Assembly (NCBI GenBank): GCA_902577425.1 | Contig: CACGZD010000004.1 | Coordinates: 1 to 64,000 of the forward strand | Reading direction: 5' to 3' | From: an uncultured Alphaproteobacteria bacterium | Lineage (GTDB): Bacteria > Pseudomonadota > Alphaproteobacteria > HIMB59 > GCA-002718135 | DNA length: 64,000 nt | Shown: positions 1 to 8,658 of the stretch, piece after piece | Layout of the letters: each line of letters begins with the position of its first letter | How positions within the stretch are numbered: position 1 is the stretch's first letter | Notes under the pieces: generated by a model | The model's database searches: none | What the model was told of the DNA's origin: nothing | What the model saw: the letters and a program-made list of their open reading frames with translations, nothing else | Made by a program: the position numbers and the translations under genes

Positions 1-1
1 A

Positions 2-1714
2 AGTTTTGTAAAAAATGATATTAAAATATTTGGTTTTGCAGTTTTAATTTTTATTATTTTTGTCTTGTTTCTTATCTATAGGGAAATAAAATGGGTCATT
101 ATTCCTTTAATTTCCACAGTATATTCTGTGCTTTTTATGACAGGATTTGTTGGATTTATGAAATGGGAAATAACAGCCATATCATCTAATTTTATATCAT
201 TAATGCTAATACTATCTATTTCAATGAACATACATATAGTCAACCATTATAGAATTCATTCAATAGATAATACTATTACAAACAAACTTTATTATACAAT
301 GACTAAAATGTTTTGGCCATGCCTGTATACAGGGTTAACAACAATAGTTGCCTTTAGTTCTTTGTTATTTTCTAACATAAAGCCAATAATTGATTTTGGG
401 TTTATAATGGTATTTGCTTTATTATTTATATTTTTAAGTTCATTTACAATCTTACCTCTACTAATCTCTTTTTTTCCAAAGATTAAAAAAGATAAAATTA
501 AGAAATTTTTTATTTTAGATTTATTTTATAAAATATCAATTAAAAATACTTATATAATTTTTTTTATCAATTTAATTTTTGTATGTTTTAGTATCTATGG
601 AATAAATAAATTAAATGTTGAAAATAGCTTTATTAACTATTTTAAATCTAATACAGAAATACATAAAGGAATGAAACTAATAGATACAGAATTAGGTGGA
701 ACAACACCAATTGATGTAATTATAAAATTTGATAAAGATGAATTTGATATAGATATTAATGATAATATTGAAAATAATGATGAAGACTTAATATTTGAAA
801 ATGAAATATTCTTAGAAGAAGATTTATTTTCAGAAAATATATCTGAAGATTCATGGTTTACAGATGAAAAAATAATCACTATTAAAAAAATACACCAATA
901 TTTAGATTCAAGAAAAGAAATAGGAAAAGTTCAATCTATATATTCATTAATTGAAATGGGTAATTTAATTAATAAAAAAGAGTTAACTAATTTTGAAATT
1001 TCTATTTTATATAAAGAAATGCCTGAAAATTATAAGATAAGATTAATTAATCCTTTCTTATCCACTGAAAATAATATGGTAAAAATTAATGCTCGAGTTA
1101 AAGATTCTTATGAAATAAATAGAAATCAATTAATTTTTGAAATTAAAAAATATATTGAATCAGAATTTAATAATGTAGATACATTTGAAATAAATGGACT
1201 TTTAGTTTTGTATAATAATATGCTACAATCATTATTTGACTCTCAATTAAAATCATTCGGAATTATATTATTAGCAATTTTTGTTATGTTTTTAATATTA
1301 TTTCAATCCATTAAACTTAGTATATTTGGGATAATACCAAACATTATAGCTTCTACTTTTATCTTAGGTCTAATCGGTAATTTGGGAATCCCTCTAGATA
1401 TCATGACTATAACTATAGCAGCAATAACGATAGGTATAGCTGTAGATAATACCATTCATTATATTTATAGAGTAAAAGAAAACAAAAATAATATAATAGA
1501 AGAATCAATTAAAAAAGCTCATAACAATGTAGGAAATGCAGTTTTGACAACATCTCTAACAATCGCTTTTGGATTTTCAGTGTTAATATTATCAAATTTT
1601 ATACCTACAATTTTATTTGGACTATTTACAGCATTGGCAATGATATTAGCTATGCTAGGAGTGCTAATCACTTTACCTACATTAATTTATAAATATAAAA
1701 ATGCTAATAAGTAA
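2..1714 (+). CDS. RND/MMPL-superfamily exporter, 5' end missing
   Basis: Inner-membrane exporter of the MMPL/HAE3 branch of the RND superfamily; substrate unknown. The frame is open to base 2 with no stop, so the gene begins before the window; the TTG at 65 is only an internal codon. What remains is the end of the first sterol-sensing-like membrane bundle, a hydrophilic periplasmic loop, and a second bundle of about five helices near the C-terminus with the conserved GIAVDNTIH stretch. The loop contains an unusually acidic segment (encoded at about 740-870). The gene overlaps the following cvpA-like gene by 14 bases, suggesting translational coupling. Family call is firm; function is not. Confidence 0.8.
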   Translation, partial: SFVKNDIKIFGFAVLIFIIFVLFLIYREIKWVIIPLISTVYSVLFMTGFVGFMKWEITAISSNFISLMLILSISMNIHIVNHYRIHSIDNTITNKLYYTMTKMFWPCLYTGLTTIVAFSSLLFSNIKPIIDFGFIMVFALLFIFLSSFTILPLLISFFPKIKKDKIKKFFILDLFYKISIKNTYIIFFINLIFVCFSIYGINKLNVENSFINYFKSNTEIHKGMKLIDTELGGTTPIDVIIKFDKDEFDIDINDNIENNDEDLIFENEIFLEEDLFSENISEDSWFTDEKIITIKKIHQYLDSRKEIGKVQSIYSLIEMGNLINKKELTNFEISILYKEMPENYKIRLINPFLSTENNMVKINARVKDSYEINRNQLIFEIKKYIESEFNNVDTFEINGLLVLYNNMLQSLFDSQLKSFGIILLAIFVMFLILFQSIKLSIFGIIPNIIASTFILGLIGNLGIPLDIMTITIAAITIGIAVDNTIHYIYRVKENKNNIIEESIKKAHNNVGNAVLTTSLTIAFGFSVLILSNFIPTILFGLFTALAMILAMLGVLITLPTLIYKYKNANK

Positions 1715-2243
1715 TTTAATTTTACCATATGATTATATTTTATTATTTATAATTTTATTAGTAATAATTTTTTGTTTTATAAAAGGTTTTATACAATCAG
1801 TATTGGGGCTTTTAACTTGGGTAGGATCAATATTAATAACTATTTATAGTTATGATTCATTTGCAAACTTTATAACTAAACAGATTCTAAAAATTGAGTT
1901 TTTTCAAAATTTAGAATATCAAATGAGTATTTTAGGAATAATTGTTTCTGTACCAATAATATTTTTGATTTCTTTGTTTATTTTAAAAAGATTAAGAAAA
2001 ATTATTAGTTCAGATTTAGATAAACAAATACTAGGAATTATTTTTGATAAATTATTTGGTATATTATATGGATTATTGTTTTCATATATTTTAATTACTG
2101 CGATTTTAATATTATTAAACAAATTTGAACTAGAGTCACTTAAATCTTTTCTTAATGATAATTCTTATATAATTGCAAGTATTGATAAATTTAACTATGA
2201 TTTTATTTACAATATAAGTGACAAAACAGAAGAAAATTTGTAA
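1701..2243 (+). CDS. CvpA family membrane protein
   Basis: A 180-residue protein with four hydrophobic segments and the CvpA-type opening (short helix, then a KGFIQS-like turn and a GLLTW segment). CvpA proteins are inner-membrane proteins linked to envelope homeostasis and colicin V export; the biochemical role is not settled. The ATG lies inside the end of the RND exporter gene, a 14-base overlap implying one transcript. Its stop is one base from the convergent der stop. Assignment rests on hydropathy and the N-terminal pattern, so moderately sure. Confidence 0.72.
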   Translation: MLISNLILPYDYILLFIILLVIIFCFIKGFIQSVLGLLTWVGSILITIYSYDSFANFITKQILKIEFFQNLEYQMSILGIIVSVPIIFLISLFILKRLRKIISSDLDKQILGIIFDKLFGILYGLLFSYILITAILILLNKFELESLKSFLNDNSYIIASIDKFNYDFIYNISDKTEENL

Positions 2244-2244
2244 A

Positions 2245-3546
2245 TTAAATATATGGATTTTTAGAAGTAGTATAAATAATATTAGTTTTTTGATTTAAAA
2301 TTTTAAATTTATTATTAAAATTATTTAATAAATATCTTTTATAAGATATTTTAATTCTTTGAGCATAATTAGAAAAAATCTTTATTGTTATTGGCCTTTC
2401 TTTAACTTGTACAGCATATTTAAAATTTACTTTTTTTCGATCAATTAATGGATGTGGATTATCTTGAATTGCTTTTTTTAGCCATTTATTCAAATTACTT
2501 GTTGATATAACATTAGAAAAATTCTCAAAATTATAAAAATATTGAAGAACTTTTTTAGGATCTTTTTTATTTAAGGAACTTATAAAAAATAATTTTATAT
2601 TTTTAGCTTCTTTAATATTATTGAGTAAATTTAAAACAATATCTTTTTTGAAATTTATTTTATCTTTTATTAAATCAATTTTATTAAAAATTATAATAGT
2701 TGATTTAGACTTATCAGAAACATAATTTATAATTCTTTTATCTTGTCTATCTATACCACCTATAGAATCAATAATTATAAATGCTGAATCTACTTTTCTA
2801 ATATTATCAAAAGTTTTTTTTGTAGAATAATAATTTATACTTTTATTAAGAATATTAGATTTTTTACCAATACCTGCAGTATCTATAAATTTAATATATT
2901 TTTTTTTATATTGAATAAAATCAACAACATAATCTGAAGTTGTTCCAGCTTTTTTACTAGTATTTGATCTTTTAAATCCAAGTAAAGAATTTAAAAAAGT
3001 ACTTTTTCCAACATTTGGCTTTCCAAATATAGCAATTGAGTAATCTTCTTTTCTTGTTATTTTATTCTTAGTATCATTTAATTTAAAAAATTTATTTATA
3101 TTATTTAATCCATACATATGGGAACAAGATAAATAAAAAATTGATTTAATTCCATAATTAACAAAATCATTATTAATTTTAAATTCTGGATTATCAAATT
3201 TGTTAATTAATAAAATTATTTGTTTATTATATTTTCTAAATTGATTAATTAAGTAATGATCTAATTGATTATAACCACTTTTATAATCTATAACATAAAG
3301 AAAAATATCAATATCTGATATAAAATTTTTATTAAAAAAAGATAAAATTTTTAGATTATTTTTTTTTTTATCAATATTTAAACCAGGCGTATCGAATATA
3401 TAAGAAGAGGTATTTTTAATAATTTCTTTATGCCAATCTCTAGTCGTGCCTTCATTTTTATGTATTATATTACGGTTGAAATAAGAAAATGTATTAAAAA
3501 TTGACGATTTTCCAACATTTGGTCTACCAACTAAAAAATAATTCAT
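2245..3546 (-). CDS. der: Ribosome assembly GTPase Der (EngA)
   Basis: Double-GTPase needed for maturation of the 50S subunit. Two complete G domains are visible: P-loop GRPNVGKSS at residues 7-15, DTPG at 52-55 and NKFD at 115-118; then GKPNVGKST at 175-183, DTAG at 222-225 and NKID at 288-291. A basic KH-like domain follows, with the usual NPHP segment. Length 433 is normal. The start overlaps the bamB stop by four bases (ATGA). It is the last gene of the redoxin-yfgM-bamB-der operon; yfgM-bamB-der order is conserved across Proteobacteria. Confidence 0.96.
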   Translation of the reverse strand: MNYFLVGRPNVGKSSIFNTFSYFNRNIIHKNEGTTRDWHKEIIKNTSSYIFDTPGLNIDKKKNNLKILSFFNKNFISDIDIFLYVIDYKSGYNQLDHYLINQFRKYNKQIILLINKFDNPEFKINNDFVNYGIKSIFYLSCSHMYGLNNINKFFKLNDTKNKITRKEDYSIAIFGKPNVGKSTFLNSLLGFKRSNTSKKAGTTSDYVVDFIQYKKKYIKFIDTAGIGKKSNILNKSINYYSTKKTFDNIRKVDSAFIIIDSIGGIDRQDKRIINYVSDKSKSTIIIFNKIDLIKDKINFKKDIVLNLLNNIKEAKNIKLFFISSLNKKDPKKVLQYFYNFENFSNVISTSNLNKWLKKAIQDNPHPLIDRKKVNFKYAVQVKERPITIKIFSNYAQRIKISYKRYLLNNFNNKFKILNQKTNIIYTTSKNPYI

Positions 3547-4796
3547 TTTTTAAAAATTGTAGTTTTGCCATTTATTTGATCAACTAAAAGATACTCATTT
3601 GCATTCTGAATAGAAATTATATCTTTAATTTTAAGGTTATCTTCAGAAATAATTTTACCATTCTTAGAGTTAACTTCTAAAATTAAACCATTATTAAAAA
3701 AAATTATGATTGAATTATTAAAATTTGCAATACTAACAATTTTAGTATTCTTTTTAATTTTTTCTGAGATATTAACTTTCCAAAATAGATTTTTATTAAA
3801 AATGTTATAAGCTTTTAAAGTATTGTCATTATTTAAAGTTATTAATGAATTATTAAAGTATAAAGATGATTTAACATTTTTAATTTTTTCACGATTTAAT
3901 AAAATCTTATCATTACTTACATCTATAGAAGTTAAATATTTATTTTGATCATAGTATGATAGTATATTATTAAAAGAATAAATTGAATTTAATGAGCTAG
4001 TAGCAGTATTATTTTTAAATAAGTTTTGATAATCTATATTTACTTGATCTCCCATTATGCCATCAACCATCCCAAAATTATTATTTGGTAATGTAAAAAA
4101 TATATAGTGATTTAAGATGGCTATATCTCCACCTAAAACATTAATAGGATTATTATTATTACTTAGGAACTCCCAATTAGTATTTCCATTTAAATAATTT
4201 AAAGATATGATTCTATTAGATAGTAAAATTATTATATTATCATCAAAAATTTTAATTGGAGTTTTCAGTATATCATTAAAATCTCTTTTCCATATAATAG
4301 ATCCATCTAATTTGAATGAAAATATAGATCCATTAGATAAAGTCATTATATAGTTATCAGATATATAAGCTAAAGAAGTTGGAAAAATCTCTTTATCTTT
4401 TATTGTTAATTTTAAATTAACTTTTTTAACAATCTTATATTTATTTAAATCATAAAATATTATTTCTTTTTTATGATTAAAAAATATTAATTTATTATTA
4501 ACAATAATTTTTAAAATTGGATTACTTTCAAAATATGAATATCCAAATGAATTAATAGATTTAATCTTTTTATAATTATTTTTATTCCATTTATAAATTA
4601 TTAATTCATCATATGAGTCTTTAGAAACAGAATTATTTTTTAAATATGAATTTAATTGAATAATATCAGATGTTTCAATTTCGTCATTATAATCAATTAT
4701 TTTTTCTTCTTTTTTTGATATCAAATCTAATGATTTGCATGATAATACAAAAAAGGGAATGAAAAGAATTAATTTACTTATATTTTTGAAAATCAT
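3543..4796 (-). CDS. bamB: BamB-like outer-membrane lipoprotein (PQQ-like beta-propeller)
   Basis: A 417-residue predicted lipoprotein. The signal peptide ends in a lipobox VLSC, giving a lipidated Cys at residue 20. The rest is repeated beta-propeller blades of the PQQ type, for example the SFKLDGSIIWKRDF and LNYLNGNTNWEF segments. BamB assists outer-membrane protein insertion in the BAM complex. Sequence is divergent, but position between a YfgM-like gene and der is the classical bamB locus. It overlaps the upstream gene by 23 bases and der by four. The role is inferred from context plus fold. Confidence 0.85.
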   Translation of the reverse strand: MIFKNISKLILFIPFFVLSCKSLDLISKKEEKIIDYNDEIETSDIIQLNSYLKNNSVSKDSYDELIIYKWNKNNYKKIKSINSFGYSYFESNPILKIIVNNKLIFFNHKKEIIFYDLNKYKIVKKVNLKLTIKDKEIFPTSLAYISDNYIMTLSNGSIFSFKLDGSIIWKRDFNDILKTPIKIFDDNIIILLSNRIISLNYLNGNTNWEFLSNNNNPINVLGGDIAILNHYIFFTLPNNNFGMVDGIMGDQVNIDYQNLFKNNTATSSLNSIYSFNNILSYYDQNKYLTSIDVSNDKILLNREKIKNVKSSLYFNNSLITLNNDNTLKAYNIFNKNLFWKVNISEKIKKNTKIVSIANFNNSIIIFFNNGLILEVNSKNGKIISEDNLKIKDIISIQNANEYLLVDQINGKTTIFKK

Positions 4797-5442
4797 TTAT
4801 TTTTTTTACTCTCTCCTTAATGAATGCTGAAATTTTATCACCCTCTTGTATTTGTTGATATAAATTTTTACTTTCATTGCTTAAAGATAAAGAATTAGAT
4901 AAATCTTGCTCAAATATTGATAATAAATATAAAATTTCTAAATTAAAACCAATATAAGAGTCTACTGAAGGATCTACAAAAGATAATAGTTCAATTATTT
5001 TTGTTTTAAGTTCAGATAATTTATTATTATTTGATTCATGAGAAAGTAATCTTAAAAAATTATATGAAGCTTGAATAGAAATTGTAGATTTATATAAATT
5101 ATTTAAATTATTTTGATTTAATAAAATTATATAGTCTTGATACGCTGATTCTAAATCATTGTTTTTTAATTTTAAATTAATTTTATCTATTGAAGCTAAA
5201 ACTCCATAAAAGTTTTTTTCTTTTGAAACTTCTTCTAATAAATCAACAAATTCACTATTTTCTAAATCTGATTTTATTTGATTATAAACAATACTTGTAT
5301 CTAATATTTTTTTATTGTTATAAAATAAATATATTTGAAATATAACAGCTATAAATATTATAAATAAAAATATTCCTATTATTATTTTATATTTTTCTTT
5401 TAATCGATCTATAATATTATTTTTAGTATCTATATTATTCAT
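4774..5442 (-). CDS. YfgM-like membrane-anchored tetratricopeptide protein
   Basis: A 222-residue protein with a short cytoplasmic N-terminus, one strong membrane anchor (about residues 20-42) and a helical periplasmic domain of the TPR_21/YfgM type. In E. coli YfgM is an ancillary SecYEG subunit that works with periplasmic chaperones. Its place directly upstream of bamB and der matches the conserved yfgM-bamB-der locus. It overlaps bamB by 23 bases and the upstream redoxin by eight. Sequence similarity is weak by eye, so the call leans on topology and synteny. Confidence 0.75.
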   Translation of the reverse strand: MNNIDTKNNIIDRLKEKYKIIIGIFLFIIFIAVIFQIYLFYNNKKILDTSIVYNQIKSDLENSEFVDLLEEVSKEKNFYGVLASIDKINLKLKNNDLESAYQDYIILLNQNNLNNLYKSTISIQASYNFLRLLSHESNNNKLSELKTKIIELLSFVDPSVDSYIGFNLEILYLLSIFEQDLSNSLSLSNESKNLYQQIQEGDKISAFIKERVKKINDFQKYK

Positions 5443-5992
5443 TATTTATCCATTTTATTGAACATCCAAAACTATTAAATTGTTTTATAGGTCCTTGATT
5501 TGTTTCTGTAATTAATTTCATTGCTTCATACATTTCTCTTTTTATATCATTATTATCATTTTCAACTACTTTAGAATCAATTCTTCCTCTATATTTTAAT
5601 TGAAGATCTCTATTAAAGCCAAAAAAATCAGGTGTGCATACTGCTTTATAATCTTTTGCTACTTGTTGGGTTTCGTCATATAAATAATGAAATTTAAAAT
5701 GATATTTTAGAGAAAATTCTTTCATTTTTTCATATGAGTCTTCAGGGTATTGTTTTGCATCATTAGACATAATTGCAATTGTTGAAACTCCAATATTTTG
5801 AAGTTCTATTGATTCGCTAACTAATCTTTCTATAATTCTTATAACATAAGGACAATGATTACATATAAAAGCTATTAAAGTACCATTTTTTCCAGATAAT
5901 TTGCTGAGGGAATAATATTGTTCATCCACAGAAATTAAATTAAAATCTGGAGCTTGCCAGTTTAGGTCGGAATTTGAAGCGTTTACAGGCAT
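5435..5992 (-). CDS. Thioredoxin-fold redoxin (peroxiredoxin-like 1 type)
   Basis: A 185-residue thioredoxin-fold protein of the PRX-like 1 group. It opens with an APDFNLISVD strand typical of AhpC/TSA proteins and carries CNHCPYV, a CxxC arrangement at the active-site position. The ATG at 5992 is chosen because it starts just before the conserved domain; an upstream reading at 6088 would overlap the divergent DUF2794 gene. Likely a cytoplasmic thiol oxidoreductase; substrate unknown. It is the first gene of the redoxin-yfgM-bamB-der operon and overlaps the next gene by eight bases. Confidence 0.8.
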   Translation of the reverse strand: MPVNASNSDLNWQAPDFNLISVDEQYYSLSKLSGKNGTLIAFICNHCPYVIRIIERLVSESIELQNIGVSTIAIMSNDAKQYPEDSYEKMKEFSLKYHFKFHYLYDETQQVAKDYKAVCTPDFFGFNRDLQLKYRGRIDSKVVENDNNDIKREMYEAMKLITETNQGPIKQFNSFGCSIKWINNE

Positions 5993-6017
5993 AAAAAAAT
6001 TGATATAGTATAATATT

Positions 6018-6347
6018 ATGGATCTCCTACCATCTGTTAGAAAATTCCACAATTCTAAATTATTTTTTTCAAAAATTGAATTAAGCAAAATTCTTTCTTG
6101 CTATTCTTTAGGAGTTTCTAAAGGAAATTGGAAAGATTATGCAATAATTTTTGGAAAACAAGAGGCTTCCTTTTATATGTTTAAACATTCTTATGCTTCT
6201 CCAGATTGTATTTTGACAAAAATATCAAAAAATAAGAAAAACAGTATTATTTATAATCTCAAAATACAAAACTCTTTAAAAAAAAAATATAGTAAAATTG
6301 ATGATATTTTAGCATTTTTAAAAAGAAGGGAACTTCATATAATTTAA
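6018..6347 (+). CDS. DUF2794 family protein
   Basis: A small protein (109 residues) matching the alphaproteobacterial DUF2794 pattern: an F-x-x-x-EL opening (FFSKIELSKIL), a G-x-W-x-DYAI motif (KGNWKDYAIIF), and a C-terminal segment ending in a basic RREL stretch. No function is established for the family. It is divergent from the redoxin gene with only 25 bases between the start codons, so the two share a very compact promoter region. It converges on glcB with 17 bases between stops. Family recognition is from memory of the motif. Confidence 0.78.
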   Translation: MDLLPSVRKFHNSKLFFSKIELSKILSCYSLGVSKGNWKDYAIIFGKQEASFYMFKHSYASPDCILTKISKNKKNSIIYNLKIQNSLKKKYSKIDDILAFLKRRELHII

Positions 6348-6368
6348 TTTTTGTATATTAAAAATTAA
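6344..6368. terminator. AT-only stem-loop between convergent stops
   Basis: A perfect 9-base inverted repeat (TTAATTTTT / AAAAATTAA, 7-base loop) spans the stop codons of DUF2794 and glcB, so each arm contains a stop codon. A stem with only A-T pairs is weak, but the arrangement would give a U-rich strand in both directions and could act as a minimal bidirectional terminator. It could also be a by-product of base composition. Confidence 0.35.
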
Positions 6369-8533
6369 CAATCATTTTTTTTATACTGCAATCTTTTTTC
6401 ATGAAGTATTGGTTCCGTGTATCCCGAAGGCTGATTAATACCATCAAAAATCAACTCTTTTGCAGCAATGAAAGATAATGAATTAAAATTTTCTGACATA
6501 GATTTATAATTTGGATCATTAGCATTTTGAATATCCACTATTTTTGACATTTTCTTAAGCACATCAATAACTTGTTTTTCAGAAATAATTTCATGTTTAA
6601 GCCAGTTAGCTAAAGCTTGAGAAGAAATTCTACAAGTAGCTCTATCTTCCATTAAACCTATATTATTGATGTCGGGAACTTTAGAACATCCTATGCCTTG
6701 ATCAACCCATCTCACTACATACCCTAAAATTCCTTGAACATTATTTTCTATCTCAGCATTAATTTTATCTTCTGATAAATTTTTTCTGTTAAGCAATGGT
6801 AATGTAATTAGATCTTCGATAGTATTTTTTTCTTCTTTAGTCATTATATCATTTTGAACATCTATTATATTTAGATGATGATAGTGAAGAGCATGTAAAG
6901 TAGCAGCTGTTGGACTTGGAACCCAAGCACAATTAGCCCCAGCTTTTAAATGATTAATCTTTTGCTCGATCATTTCTTTCATCAAGTCGGGCATTGCCCA
7001 CATTCCTTTGCCAATCTGAGCTTTACCCTGAAGTCCACATTTTAAACCTATAGTAACATTTCTGCTTTCATAAGCTTTAATCCAAGTAGAATTTTTCATT
7101 TCCCCTTTAGTAACGAAAGGACCAGCAAACATTGAGGTGTGTATTTCATCTCCAGTTCTATCTAAAAAACCAGTATTTATGAAAGCTACTCTAGATTTAG
7201 CAGCACGTATACACTCTTTTAAGTTTATACTTGTTCTTCTTTCTTCATCCATAATACCAATTTTGATTGTATTTTTCTCAAGGTTTAGTAGTTTCTCAGT
7301 TTTTTCAAATAATGAAACAGTGAATTCAACTTCTTCAGGACCATGCATTTTAGGTTTAACAATATAAATAGATTTTTTTAACGAATTAATCATTCCGTCT
7401 TGCTTTTTAATATCATGGAGAGCAATTAAGCTTGTAATTATAGCATCCATTAATCCTTCACCTATTTCTTGATCATCATTATTTAAAATAGCAGGAGTTG
7501 TCATTAAATGTCCCACATTTCTAATTAGCATTAATGATCTAGACTTTAAAAATTTTCTTTCTCCCGATAAAGAAAAATATTCTATATCCTTGTTTAAAGT
7601 TCTATTAACTAATTTTTTATTTTTGATAAATTCAGATTTTAAATCACCTTTCATGAGGCCTAACCAATTTCTATATGAAACAATTTTATCATCAGCATCA
7701 ACTGTTGCTACACTATCTTCACAATCTAAAATAGTTGATATAGCTGATTCAATTAGAATATCAGAAATATTAGCAGAATCATTTTTACCTATTTGATGAT
7801 TGGGATTTATAAGAACTCTGATGTGTAAATTATTTTTTAATAGAATTAATTCTTTGATTGCATATTGATTTTCATATCTTACACCAATTATTTGATTCTC
7901 ATTAATTAAAGTAGTAAATGAATTTTTAGAATAAAAAAATTTAATTTTTTTATTGTCAATTTTTATCTTAGTTATTTCTTTCCACAATGAGTCTTTTAAA
8001 GGAGCTATTTTATCTAAATGGTCTTTTGCATATTCTATAACTTTTAATCCTCTTTTAGGATCATATTGAGAAGTTTCAGTAGTTTCATCAATCACATTAG
8101 TTCCATAAAGAGCATCATATAAACTACCCCATCTGGCATTTACTGCATTTAAAGCATATCTAGCATTTGTAATCGGAACAACTAATTGAGGGCCAGATAT
8201 ATTAGCAATTTCATCATCTACATTTTCTGTATTTATTTTAAAATCTTCTTTTTCTTCTACAAGATAATTAATATCAGATAAGAATTGTTTATACTCATGT
8301 ATATTAATTTCTTTTCCTTGATTAATTTCATGCCAATTATCTAATTTTAATTGAAGGTTCTTTCTTTTTTCTAGTAAAGTTTTATTTATAGGATCCAATT
8401 CTTTAATTATTGTTGAAAAATTTTTCCAAAATTGATCTTGTACTATATCAATTCCAGGAAGAATTTCTGAATTTACAAAATTAAATAAATTACTATCTAT
8501 TTTAAGTTCATTTATAGTTATAAAATTTTTCAC
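6365..8533 (-). CDS. glcB: Malate synthase G
   Basis: Condenses glyoxylate with acetyl-CoA to malate in the cytoplasm. The 722-residue length fits the long G isoform. Recognisable segments include ARYALNAVNARWGSLYDALYG near residues 125-145, the core GFLDRTGDEIHTSMF, and the NCAWVPSPTAATLHALHYH segment. The start is GTG at 8533. The 107-base leader to guaA contains no recognisable glycine riboswitch, which is known before glcB in some SAR11. No isocitrate lyase gene lies in this window, so the glyoxylate may come from glycolate or glycine oxidation. Confidence 0.96.
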   Translation of the reverse strand: MKNFITINELKIDSNLFNFVNSEILPGIDIVQDQFWKNFSTIIKELDPINKTLLEKRKNLQLKLDNWHEINQGKEINIHEYKQFLSDINYLVEEKEDFKINTENVDDEIANISGPQLVVPITNARYALNAVNARWGSLYDALYGTNVIDETTETSQYDPKRGLKVIEYAKDHLDKIAPLKDSLWKEITKIKIDNKKIKFFYSKNSFTTLINENQIIGVRYENQYAIKELILLKNNLHIRVLINPNHQIGKNDSANISDILIESAISTILDCEDSVATVDADDKIVSYRNWLGLMKGDLKSEFIKNKKLVNRTLNKDIEYFSLSGERKFLKSRSLMLIRNVGHLMTTPAILNNDDQEIGEGLMDAIITSLIALHDIKKQDGMINSLKKSIYIVKPKMHGPEEVEFTVSLFEKTEKLLNLEKNTIKIGIMDEERRTSINLKECIRAAKSRVAFINTGFLDRTGDEIHTSMFAGPFVTKGEMKNSTWIKAYESRNVTIGLKCGLQGKAQIGKGMWAMPDLMKEMIEQKINHLKAGANCAWVPSPTAATLHALHYHHLNIIDVQNDIMTKEEKNTIEDLITLPLLNRKNLSEDKINAEIENNVQGILGYVVRWVDQGIGCSKVPDINNIGLMEDRATCRISSQALANWLKHEIISEKQVIDVLKKMSKIVDIQNANDPNYKSMSENFNSLSFIAAKELIFDGINQPSGYTEPILHEKRLQYKKNDC

Positions 8534-8576
8534 TCTTAAATATAAAAATTATTGGCTTAAACGATATACAATATTT

Positions 8577-8658
8577 TTATTTCCATTCAATAGTAACTCA
8601 ATCATAAGTTCCTAAAGTTTTAACATTTAAAAAAATATTATTATTCCCATTCAATTGT
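8577..8658. repeat. Imperfect direct repeat of the guaA 3' end
   Basis: Bases 8641-8658, the last codons and stop of guaA on the minus strand, recur at 8577-8594 with 16 of 18 bases identical. On the minus strand both copies read T-I-E-W-(E/K)-stop. The distal copy sits in the guaA-glcB spacer. It may be a relic of a local duplication, a gene remnant, or chance. Confidence 0.45.

Noticed and set aside
5993-6088. N-terminal extension of the redoxin
   Set aside because: It would overlap the divergent DUF2794 start and precedes the conserved domain by a non-family hydrophobic stretch.
8534-8640. Glycine riboswitch upstream of glcB
   Set aside because: SAR11 glcB can carry one, but this 107-base leader shows none of the conserved glycine-aptamer segments and is short and AT-rich.
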